A stretch of 64,000 bases of DNA from Dipetalonema caudispina (lineage: Eukaryota; Nematoda; Chromadorea; Rhabditida; Onchocercidae): contig JABVXV010000004.1 in NCBI GenBank assembly GCA_013365325.1, positions 248,001-312,000 of the forward strand. The letters run 5' to 3'. Every line of letters begins with the position of its first letter. Position 1 is the first letter of the stretch. The notes under the pieces are model-generated. The model was not told where the DNA came from, ran no database searches, and saw only the letters and a program-made list of their open reading frames with translations. Below are positions 38,001-50,100 of the stretch, in pieces. The translations under genes and the position numbers were made by a program.

Positions 38001-41000
38001 TTCAGCTCTCTTCATTATGCTTCAAATCCTTCTATAATTCCTTCTTATCGGTCATTTCCAGTTGTTGTTCCGTTCAGTTGTAAATATCTTAGAGTGGTTT
38101 AGCATTTGTAACTCTCGGTTTCTGTTTTTCTTGTGAATGGGCCCTTACGATATCGAAGAAAGCTTTTTGTTTCAGTATATGCGAATTGTCTTTGGTAGCG
38201 TTCGTATGCTATCTTTGATTATAGAAGGAAGTAGAAATTGCAAAAATTTTGTGGAGGAAAAATATTTCTGCAATTTCTGATAGAATTCATTGAAATCACT
38301 GAAAGATAGCGATGGCAAAGACGGTTAGAGGGGGTACTAAATTATAACTGGACTATCTGGTTAAGTTAGGCGTATTCGTTGTTTCCGTCTTGCCCATTTT
38401 GGAGGTGTCAATTCAGAAGAACTATTAAGGCACTTCAGCTTGAGATTGTCACATTTCGTGCGGTATCACTGTTATTTAATAGATTATCAATGATACATAT
38501 GCATTATACGAAAGAAAGTCGTTGAGGTATGTTAGTCAGTGAAGCGCATTCAATTCTCGGCACTGTACTCGACTTAAGCGATAAACATACTGCATTTGAC
38601 ATGTTAGAGGTGCATTTTGAGCGGTAAATAAAGCCGTGTACATCAAATGAGGAAGGTCCTAGTTGCGTGCGCTGTTAGCTGCTAAACAGATAGAAGGATC
38701 ATTTAGGAGATGATTGTGTCACGATTCCAGTTGACAGAATTTTGTAAAGGTGGAGAGGGCAGGAATTGTAAACTGGATGTGATGAACTACTACCTTCTTG
38801 GTCATCTACCAAGTTTCTCTTGTAAGGAATAAAAATTAGCCTTAATTGCTTTCCTCCTTTATTCTATTTTTGATTGATGTTTCATACGTCAGTCGCAGCT
38901 GGGAACTGAATTTCTGAAATTGACGGGTTACGGTAGCAGGGAAGTGGAGGGGAGGGAGGAAGCGGCTCAGCCCTAAGCATTTCAATCTTTTAACAGAGAA
39001 AGACAAGCCTAAAATTCGTCCTCCCAAAATCATATTTTCCCCTTGCTCTCTCCACTTGTTTATAAGTAAAAGTGCATCTTTTCCTTTGTTAGCTGTGTAG
39101 CCCTTCGAATTTTTTATTCATTTTCCCAGCGGCAAATTTTTCGTTAAGAACTGCTTTCGTTTTTCTGTTACTCATACACTGATATAGCTGGGGGAGGGGA
39201 GAAGTTTAATGTTGAATTTCTTATTTAAAGGAAAGATTCGAACAATACTACTGTGGTGGATAGAGCAGGAGGAGAGTGAGATGTGAAAAGAGCGGAAGGG
39301 GGAAGGGATAGTTGAGATAGATGGGGTTCAGCGTATCGTTACCGTCATCGTCGAATAAGAGCGAGGCCATTGTCGTCTCCCTGTTTCACTCCAAACTCGT
39401 TATTTCTGAGGGACTTTGTACGGACGATGATATATACTTCCCCCTCTGTCGTCTTTCCTTGCAACCGTCTAACTTTAACACACTATCTCTGGGGTGATTG
39501 TGTCTTGCATTGGTTCAGTGGCACTTGATTGATTCAGTACAGGAGGAGAGAAATTTTGTTCACACTCGGCCCCTAAATGCGAGATAGATGGCCCCTCGGT
39601 ACATTTCCTTCGATTCACCGATCAGCGCCAACAGCAATAGCAGCAGTAGTAGCAGCATCAACACATATTCGTTCCGCGAGCGCCCATCCCTTGGGGGGCA
39701 TCCATCGTGAATATGGCCCTTCAATCGCATCGCTCACTCTACCGAGTGCACCCAATCGACGTCCTTCTCCCTTCTAACACACACATACACACTCATACAT
39801 CCATCCATCCATCCATCCAACCAACCAACCAACCCACTATCGATGCACAACCAACCACTCACCATTCTATCGAGACACAGATGAGCGAGGGACGCGATAT
39901 GGAGGAGGGGACCGAGTCGAATAAATTGTGCGTAGATGATATACATCACACACTTGGCTGACGCTTTATCGGGGTCATTACAGTGTTCATCATTGTTGTA
40001 TCATTGATAGCAGCAACAAGAACAGCAACATTGCTAACTAATAATAGTACATACATATACTGCCATTTATCTAATAATAATGGCTATGTTGGCGTGATAT
40101 GTGGACACAGATGCTCTACTCAATCATCTACTAACATTTATTGCATAAGAGTAGTTACCAAGGATGATGTTTCAAACTGCATCATCTATCCCATCCTACC
40201 ATCAGTAGGAATCGCAATGATCATCTACTTCACTCAAAACATTTATTGGCATATCAATCTATAACCCACCCACTACATGAAGCTTTAAAGTGTCACTCAC
40301 CAACATCATTTTAAAAGTACAAAAGTGATTTTGGTAGTGATAAACAAAGTGGTTTTATCGTTAGAATATGTGAAGAGATTGCCGTTGGTTTCTCGTTGCT
40401 TCTTGGTCCTTCAGTGCTAAGTCTTTCTGAACGGACTAAATTTTTCCTTCTTTTGGAGTTAGAGATATGATGATGATGTACATCGTGAAGAATTCAGATG
40501 TAGAGGTTGTTGTATTGTCTCATAGGGGGAGGAGAGAGAAGCTTTGGAGAACCAATAACATTCGGGCAGTATATTAATAGCGTCTATTATCAATGATCCC
40601 TTGACGTATTATTTTGTTGTCCTTACACTGAAAGGAAAGAAGTTCAAGGTTTGAAATGATGTCTATTCGTCACGAGTAATGGAATTTATTATCAAGTTAC
40701 ACATTCTGTAGTCTTTATATATTAATCGAAGCAACAGAATCACAGAGTTAAGATTCCTGAGTTTCGACATCCCGATTAACCCGAAATGGATGTTCTTTTG
40801 GGATGCGTATTAAAAATAATTTCCTCGATCTATTAAAATGTCCTTCCATGTTTGGCCATGATACGAGTTACGAGAATTCATTGGTCCTCTATCTTATCTT
40901 CATAATGAATGTTATGCCCAAAATAACAATAGTTTTTATTTCACTGTCAAAGAGCTGCAATAAATTTATGGTCAATTGAATGCAGTTGCATTTAAAAAGG

Positions 41001-44000
41001 ATTGCATTCTGAATATCATGGTGAGATAGTTACTGTTAGAAAAATATAGTGGAATGGAGAAAGCGGTAGTGTTTGGTATGTATCGTATATGTACATAAAA
41101 AATTATGTAAAGAAGTGCGAAGTAGGCTGTAATCAGTGTATTGAAAACACCACACAAAGTTGTAGATGGAGGCTATGGAACATTGAAGTTGTGCACACGA
41201 AATAGCATGATGTAGGATGGTTTCTAGCTGCCGTTTCACTTTGGAAACGAGGAATTTATTGCTTGTTGGGGAATTCCCATGCACTTTTGTTTGGTTGTTT
41301 TAAAAAAAAGAATGAGAGAAGGTTTGAAGTCGGAAACACGTGGTCATATAAAGTGTATATGATGCGGGGTAGTAGGGATAGGGGATGGTTTTGGGTCGTT
41401 GATGTTCTTAGGGAGATGGGAATAATTTGTATGTATGATATGACGATCATCAGATGGTTGTAGGGTAGGGAGATGGATAAGAAGCCACAAGGAAAGGGTG
41501 CGAAGAAAGTATATGCTCATAAATAATTGCACACCCGTAAGACTAGTGGCTTAGGTATTGCCGAAATGCAAAACCTAGTGACGTCGTCATCAAACAATCA
41601 TTTCAATAAAGAACACTTATTGAAGAGACGGGAAGAGTGGGGGAATTCGATGGAGGATGTTTTTTTTTCTTTTTTTTCTTTTTTCTTTTTTTCCTTTCGT
41701 TGAATTGTTTTTACTACTCATGATGTTCGTCATCTTGAGCCGGGAATTGGCGAGGTTGTATGGTGAATTTAAGGCTCATTTCAGCACTTAGGTTAAAGAT
41801 CGAGCAGCAAGAGTTTTCGCTTCAAACTTAAAATTTTACCTTACAATGAAGGAAACTTTTAACATGCAAATAAATCTATTGATGTCATCAATGCATTAAA
41901 GTGATTGGGGATTTGGCGGAGTTTAAACTTAATTTTCGCATAGAGAAGAGAAGTTCATATAATGGGCAATTAGGGAGGGCGCTGATAGTTTGAACTGGAA
42001 GACTGATGAAGCTTGGTGTGATTAGGAATATTGTTATCAATAAAGTTTGTTACCCAACTTGTCTTTGTCTTTCTTTCGTGAATGCGACTGTGCAGTCATA
42101 TTATTCAGAAATTCTCATGTTAAGTTTAAATTTTGCAATTGGGATTAAGTCTAGTTTATGTAGCCTTTTTCAAGGAGTGAAAAATCCTAAAGTTTTTGCA
42201 GCAACCATCACCACTTGCGAATGGTAGCTACAGTAATCCAGGGTCGGTCAGTCTTCAAAAAGGTAGTGTGAAAGGTAAAGTGGCCGGAAGACCGGATTCG
42301 CGAGATGTTGTGTTTTCACCGGCTGCTGGTCAAGGTGGACCACCACCACAAATGCCGTTACACATGCAGAATTCGCCAGTTGGTACTGCATTACCCGGTG
42401 CTGTCCGAATGGAAGTACCTTCATCAAGTTCCACACTGGGTAACTACTCTATTTTATCTGAGTTATCTTAGTTCATTAACTTTATTAAAATCCGCCTGAA
42501 CACTGTATTTCAGAGCAAGTTAAAGAATATGTAATGGGACCATCATTTGTTTGGCCATATTCTTTGTAGCTCAACTTTGTTGTTACGCGGTGTTTGCTAA
42601 AATTGTTTGATCTTTTCGAAACCGAACATTCTGTTAGGCTAGAAAAGTTGTTCGCTGCTGTTGCCATTTGTTACTTGCTATCTGGGAAATTTATCTTGGC
42701 AATTTTCTGATTTCAGGACCTCAACAAATGCAACAACAGGTGCCTAATCAACAGAGTATGGGTCAGGTGCCACCTTCCGGTTAGTTTTTGTAATTTTCTG
42801 GAATTGGGTTTGAAATTAAGGACAGCAGAAAGTTCATTTTTTCCCAATTCAAAGATATAATGAAATTATAATCCCACTTTGTCTGCAGCTTATTCGGCTA
42901 GTATGTACCCGTCTTACTGGCCACCACAGCAGATGCGCTATATACAACCAGGAAATGTACATCCCGGCCACTATTATCCAGTGCAGAATCAAGGTCCCTT
43001 GCCATCATCAGGTAATTTAAGTTTGTAACTTTATGCAAAATCTTTGGCTTCTAATAGTTACTGAATTATTACAGCATATTTTTTAGCTTTCACAGGATAT
43101 GGTATGCCGCCAGGAGCACGCCAAATGATGCCGGCAAATTCAGCTAAGATGCAGCAACCATCACAAATGGAAATGCCACGTATGCCGAATGGGCCGGTGC
43201 CATCTGAATGGCAGTCCAGGATAAATACCCCAAAATCTCTTCCGGTAAATGACCAACGAAAGTTTCCCCGTCATATTCATAAGAGCAATTTCGAATTTTA
43301 CATTTATCCACACACACTGTGGTAATTCCACATTTTTCTTTCCCCATCATCTAACTGTCGTGATTTATGGTTAAGTGAATTTCCTCCAATCATCAGTTTT
43401 ATTTGACCTAACATGTAAACTATTAAATTTAGATTGTATTTTATACTCTTTGTATTACAGGAAGCAGTACAGCAAACTACTTCTGGACAGCAGTCGTTAA
43501 CTCCGTCTTCCGGAATGCCAGCACCGAGTCCAGGTGGTACCTCTTCAGCTGCCGATGAATCATTAGAAGATTCCAAATCTTTGCCCGGTGCTTCACCGAA
43601 TCCATGGCCTCATACACCGTCACAGATGAGTCAAGGACACGTAAGTCTTTGTGTCAGGGTTTTGAAAGAATTAACTTGAATATGCTTTGCCTTATAGTTG
43701 TACTTTTTGCTTGCAGAGAACCCCGGTGCCTGTAAATCGACCAAATACACCCACGGTGAACAAACGACAAGATCCGACTTCCATTATTGATAGACTAGTA
43801 AGTTTGTTTCTTTGATCGAAAAATCAAACTGCGGAATGGAAATCGCAGAATTTGAAAAAGACGGTTTTCTTTTTGTTGGTTCCAGGAAATTTCTTTATAT
43901 TATTTCAGGTGGGGCCCGTAACCGCAATGAACCCGCAACACATAATGCCTGAGAGGAGAGCTTTTTTCGAAAAATTGGTCCAGTTCTGCGAACAGCAGGT

Positions 44001-47000
44001 ACAAATTTATTTGGTCGACAAGAAAGTTGTAAGGGAGACAGATTGTTGTTATCCAGTTCAATCCCCCAGAATAATATTGAATTGTAAATGCTCTGTTAAG
44101 CTAATTCTTTCCAAAAATTGGTTAAAAAAAATATGCTTTTTCTATTTTTGAGGAGTCGTCATTTAACTTGTTTTATGTTTCTTATTTTTAGGGCGAACCG
44201 ATCACTCAGGTTCCACAAGTTTCAAAGCAAACGGTTGATTTGCATCGCCTTTATTTAGCTGTAATGAAACGTGGCGGTTTTGAACAGGTAATAACACTAC
44301 TCTGAAAACATCACAATTTCGTCATTTATTGATTCTTGACTTGTCTCTTCTGCGTGTACAATATACCCTTACGTTCTGCATCTATATTCGTTTGATTTAT
44401 TAGTGATTTTGATAAGGTTTTGAAAATTTCTCTTTCACAATGGATTTCTTTCAAGTGAGGTTTTTCCGCATTTGTAGTTGTGTTTCTAGTTATTTTTGTA
44501 GGTAACACGAGATAAGACATGGAAACAGGTTTGTACAGAAGCAAATTCGGAGATGTCCGAGTCATCTGCAGCTGGTTACCAGTTAAGGCGACATTACCAA
44601 AAGTATTTGCTAGGATTGGAATGTTTGGAAACGGGCAAGAATGCTAGTGAGGTGGTTGCATTTGCAGAACGGTTGAAAAAACGCCGAAAAGACAACAAGG
44701 ATCATAATGCGCAACAATATCAAGGACCTGGTAGGCTTAAATTAGTCTTCGGTATGTAGTATGGAAGGTATATAGTAAAGTTGATGATGATAGCAACTTC
44801 AGTGGTTGTGCTGATTTTCAATTTTCAGGCGCAGTTCGATCTCTTTTAATCAAACTCCTAGGGGTCTACGCAGTTATAATTGGTTTAGGACAGTCTTAAA
44901 TCTTATGACATATTGGTAGCCATCAAATTAGGAAGGCTTAGTGTTTCGAAATCCCTTATCCGTGAGAAAAATAACTTTCTCATTGATACGAAATAATGAG
45001 GAACTGGAAAGTTAAAGAATTTATTCACAAAGTTGAGGAGAAATATAGAAGAAATACATTACCTCTGAACTTTTGTCATTACTGTAATCGAAGATTTACG
45101 TTCGATAGCTCTTGCCCAAACGGATGGAGCAAATACAGTAGGCATTTATTAAGACCACTTTCTTTTTCCTTTTTTATTTTGTTCCTGGCAATTTTAAAAC
45201 AGTTCTTTTACTCTTGTTTACACCTTAAAAAGTTCAAGATCTGTTATCGGTTCCATTCTGTTGAGTTGACGCGATGAGCATTATTAACCTCGAAAACTTT
45301 ATTTTTACATATATAAATGTTAATTTATTTCCAGTGCTTGTATTATTTATAACCTTCGTGGTTTAAACATTTGTGAAAAATGGGAGGAAAATCAAATTGG
45401 CTAAAGGGTGATAGGCTTTTTCTTTGGGAAATGAAATAAGTTGTCCTTTTTTGGAATCATATTTCTATGCTTACTTTTATTGTGAAACCTGCTAGAGGCA
45501 TCATTTCCTTTGTCCTATATACTACTAAAAAAAAGAATAAAAGGAGCATTTCATTCCGTTTCTTGTTTTTTTGTTTTCCGGCATTTTCCGTCAAAGGTTG
45601 AAGGTAGTACTAGTCATAGATTGGTTGTGCATGGCACTTTTCTCCACACTTTCCCTTTTGCTCATCGTTCTCCTTTTTTTTTTATTCATCTGTTCTTTCG
45701 GCAGCATTCCGTATTTGTGACGTCATCGAGATTTCGTTTGCTTTGGCTTGTTGCCATTAGCCTGTGTGTTTCAGTGAACCATTATTCCCATAACAAATTT
45801 ACGACATTTTCTTTTATGCAAAAAACTTCTGTTTGACATGTAATAGAAACCTCTAGTGAAAGGAAGAGTCGATAGTGATTAACTTTTCTTGACGATGTAT
45901 AAAATTTCTATGGAATTTGTTTCTTCAGTATTAAGTGTTTCGAATTCAGGAGGACCTTGATATCGGTGGCATAGACTGGCACCACTTCTAATACTCAGTA
46001 TTATGTTGATTCAAAAATTGTTATCAGTTATGTCCTCGTTTGCTATCTGTGCCGTGTCTCTGCGTCAAATTTAATTTTCGTTTTTTTATTTTCTCAGAGT
46101 TCCTTGATTTTCTTGCCACTCATTCGTTATGGGAATTCATAATCTTTTGCACTTGAATTAGGTGCGTTATTCTCATTTGCCTTCTACAACCTTCGTTAGA
46201 GGAAATTTGGGCAGCGGACTTTATGCTTTTGAATTTTAAGCCTTATACTGCTATTATCTTTTTGAGAAATGAGTTATTGGTTGGATCAGTATGAGAATGA
46301 AAGAGTTTCTGTTCAGTTAACAGGAGTCTCTCCTTATATCATTACAAGGCTTTCCTATGTGTTTTGATTGGAGTCGATTGAAATTCATTTCGTGGTATTG
46401 CGAAGGATCGGTTAATGCTACTAACACGGAGTATTGAATTGTTCCGGAAGTATCGTTTTTTCTGGCGATTTCTTACTGAATGCATTGATGTGGGTTCTTG
46501 TGAAACGGAAGTTGAAGAAGATCTAAGTAGTATTCTGTTCAGCGCATAACCGCAGAGTTATGTGCTGTTGCCAGTCCAGGTTTCTGCTTCTTAGTTTAAG
46601 TGTGAATAAATTTCCGTTTGATCAAAAACTGTTCCAATATATAGGATTAAGATTACGAGCACTCAGAAAATTAATGATGCAGGAATGGAGGAAGGAGGCC
46701 AGCCATTGCTAGGAATGCCTTGTACGTAAGGCTTTTTTTTTGTAAAACTCATTAAGTCGAGGTCTGAGCACTGTAGCAACCAAAACATTGTTTGCTTTAT
46801 GGATATTTGGGAAGGTGGTCGTGCTTCCTTTGTGCTTGATGATTTCCGTAGTAGTGATAAGTTAAGGGGTTTGTGTGGGTTACTGCTTTTAATATGACAC
46901 TATTTTATCAAATATCCAAGCTGAAGTGTTGGCTGTGTAACGGACTCTTGTTTAACTCACTGTGTTAAAGGAATAAAAAAGCAATGATTTCAGTGAATTT

Positions 47001-47075
47001 ATCCGTCATTTACTTTACTCTTGTTGAGACATTGAATAGGTTCCTGTGATTTATTAGCTATTTTTTTTTTCTTTT

Positions 47076-47138
<63 letters not shown>

Positions 47139-50100
47139 CTTTTTTTTTTCTTTTAGAATTGCAAATAATAATTATGTGGATGAACCGACTTGCTCTAGTA
47201 AACATAGGCAGAGCGTCTGCTCAGTTTCTTTTTCCAGTACTTCGTTTCCATCTTTGTATTTCTTTACAGAGGAGAGGACTAATTCGAAATTATGGACACC
47301 CTCCCTCTAAAATCCTCAATGTAGAATTATGTAAGGTAGTATTTGAGAAGATGGAGGAGGTAAGAGGTGGATATTGGTTTGTGAAAAAGGAGAACAAAAG
47401 TGCAGTAGAGATAGGTACTGTTTCAAGTTTATGAAAAAATAACACCGATTTTTTTACGGTTTGGTACTGGAAGACATTCTTACACAAATGTGACTGTAAT
47501 CAATGTACAATTTTTGCGCTATATGATTTATTATTTGTTGTTTATTTCACGCTTATGGAAATTATGACAAAGAAAAACTGAATTAGAATGACTTTTTTCC
47601 GAGTCCGAAATGGGTCATGAAATAGCGAAGGTAACATGCAGTATAAACAACATCTGTGATCTAGGAAACGGCTTACTAACGTGCAATGAAGTTATAATTC
47701 AATTGAACGATCATCGAAAGTTAGTATGATTTAACTGAGAATAGCTATCAAACTTACAATTACACAGGAATTGAAGAACTCAGTTGCCAGTCGGGCTACG
47801 GTTGTCTATGACTGTATGGCATTTGAAACAAGCTGCGAAGGTGGTAAAGCTCGATAAGTGGATGCTTTGTGAACTGAGTCACAATCAAAAAATTGGTGAA
47901 ATGTCTATGCAGCACCATTTCTTGACTCCTTTATACTGTGCGAAGAAAAGTAGGCTGTTTACAACTGGCGATGACCACCATCTCAGTGTTTGAACGAAGA
48001 AGCTCCAAAACATTTTTCAGAATGAACTTGCACAAGAAAACTGTTGCTTTTTCAATACCGGTGAAACCATACGTGTGAATTGTGTTCAAAAAATCAGTGA
48101 GATGCACAGGGAACTAGAGCGTGTTCAACAAATACGCAACAACGTGTTTGTAGCCAACAATTCAAAAGTGGAAGAACTGGGCTGCAGAGTTTTTCTTCAC
48201 TGTGACATTCATTCTTTTGTTTCATCAATCACTGTTTTGACCATCTCGATAAGTTTTCTGCAGGTTTGTACAGCAAGCAAAGTGCGGAAAATGCTTTTCA
48301 AGAGTTCGAGTCTTCAAAGCTAAAAAAAGTTGATCTCTCTGAGACAAAATTGTTGTTTATCATGGTTCATATTTGATAATAAGGATATACCTAGTATTGT
48401 AAATTGAAAATTTACGACCCGGATCATCCTACTATTATTAACATACCTCATCTTCAGAATATGGGAACTTCATTCATTAAGAAGAATCGATGGAAGAGCA
48501 GTAACTCATATGGACAGTCTAAAGAGAAGTAAATAAATGCTCTATCTATTGAGAAATGAGAAGAGGAAGCGGGGGGAAATGCACTACATTTCACTTGAAC
48601 TGTTATCCTTCTTTACTCTTTTCGACGAGTTTTTATCTCGAAAAAGTCCCTTACACTTTCAAATGCAGTATTGGTTCGTTTTTCTTACCAGCCAACACTC
48701 TCATTCTTTCTTTCCTACTGGCACCTTTTTTTGTTTTGTGACTTCTGAACGCTTAATTACTGCTGCTATCATTTGGCTGCAGAGAAACTGTTCTTGAGAT
48801 GTTCCGGATGAAGCTCATCAATTTTGACAAGGAATTTAGTAATATGTGAAACATTTCCTATTTATTGTGCATTTCCTTAATCAATAGTGGGATCAGAAAT
48901 GCTCTGTAAAGGTAATGTGTTGGGAACTGCAAAGTCAGACTGGATTCAATTGTTGAAGATTGGAGAAATTCGTTGTTCAGAGTAGACCAATTGCTTAAAT
49001 TAGAATTTTTGAAATCTTTGTTCTTCACTCCAAATTTTACAGGTTTTCGTGATTGAACCTTTAATTGATCTATTAATAGCACTAGAATAAGTATGCATTT
49101 GCAAGGTAACTGATGATTTATAAAGTCAACGGGTTTCTGTAATAGCTGCTTTTCTCTCACTACAGGCTTTTACGATATTGTGTTCCTCTGCAGTTCTTTT
49201 CTTTGAAGGGTAGTCTTTTTATCTGGTGGCAATGGGACCATAATGAATGGCGATAGTTCAGAGTAATTAAGTTGAGTCGGTAATGTTCCTATTTTTTGAC
49301 ATTATCGAAGTACTGCATTGTGGAAGTCATGAAAAAGAACAGCTTTTTCAAGAAGTATTTTAGACAGAACATTGCCATAAAGCTTTATTTCTCACTGCCT
49401 TTGATCGTTTCACAGCTTTTTTATTGCCTCATGCTCCACACAATCATTTTTTTGCAACTTATGTTAATGGAGTCAAGGCAACGAAATAATTCCTGATATC
49501 TTCGGACTAGACTTTGAGTTTACTGTATCTGCATATTTACCGCTTGATCCTGTCATCTGCAACATATCTTTTTTCACTTAACCGAATCTGCGAGTAATAG
49601 TCGTTGCTTTGATACTGATCTTTTGTTTTTTCTCGTCACAACCACTTGATATACCTATGTCTTTCTTTTAAAGCTTTTGCTAACTGGCAACTGAATGATT
49701 GAACTATAGCTGAAGCAAGTTAGTGGGATAAAAAATAAGAAAGAAGGAGGGAGCAGCAGTATCAGCAGTAGTAGCAACGTGGAGGAGGGATGGAACAGAA
49801 TGATTTCGGTTCTCATCCAGCTGCACGAGCTATAGTAGAGTTATAGCCTAGGCCGGGCTGTTCTTTCCTTTCTTTATCCTGCTTGAATGTATTCGCTAGC
49901 TCGTGAATCTCAGACTTGCTACTCTGTTCAACCTACTGTGTCAGCACACTTTGGGCTTAAACTTAAGACCGAAAATAACGAAGGGTGCAACGACCACTAT
50001 TTTTGAGAAAGAATAATTTGGAGGGATGCAGCAACAGGAAATGCTAAGAGCAAATTTACAAACCAATCTGAACAATGAAAGCGTTTTGTCTATCGGAATA

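Larger units (their letters stand above)
35849..42201 (+). other. 6.35 kb intron 3 of the BAF250 gene
   Basis: No nested gene is supported. The 5' half is AT-rich. Bases ~38900-39950 are G/C-richer and carry purine-rich blocks, CAG/TAG triplets and tetranucleotide repeats; they resemble the segment upstream of the gene and could be an internal promoter. A 92-codon frame on the minus strand (37737-38015) has ordinary protein-like composition but no recognisable family. Confidence 0.6.

Noticed and set aside
39577..39961. Two overlapping plus-strand frames in intron 3 (rich in His, Ser, Thr, Pro).
   Set aside because: They are produced by CATC/CAAC and CACA repeats. No splice sites link them to the BAF250 exons.
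44996..45277. Frame with FCHYCNRRF, suggestive of a single zinc finger.
   Set aside because: The spacing of later Cys and His residues does not fit a C2H2 finger, the rest is hydrophobic chance-like sequence, and it lies inside an intron.
46999..47205. Minus-strand frame with a run of lysines.
   Set aside because: It is just the complement of the poly(T) tract.
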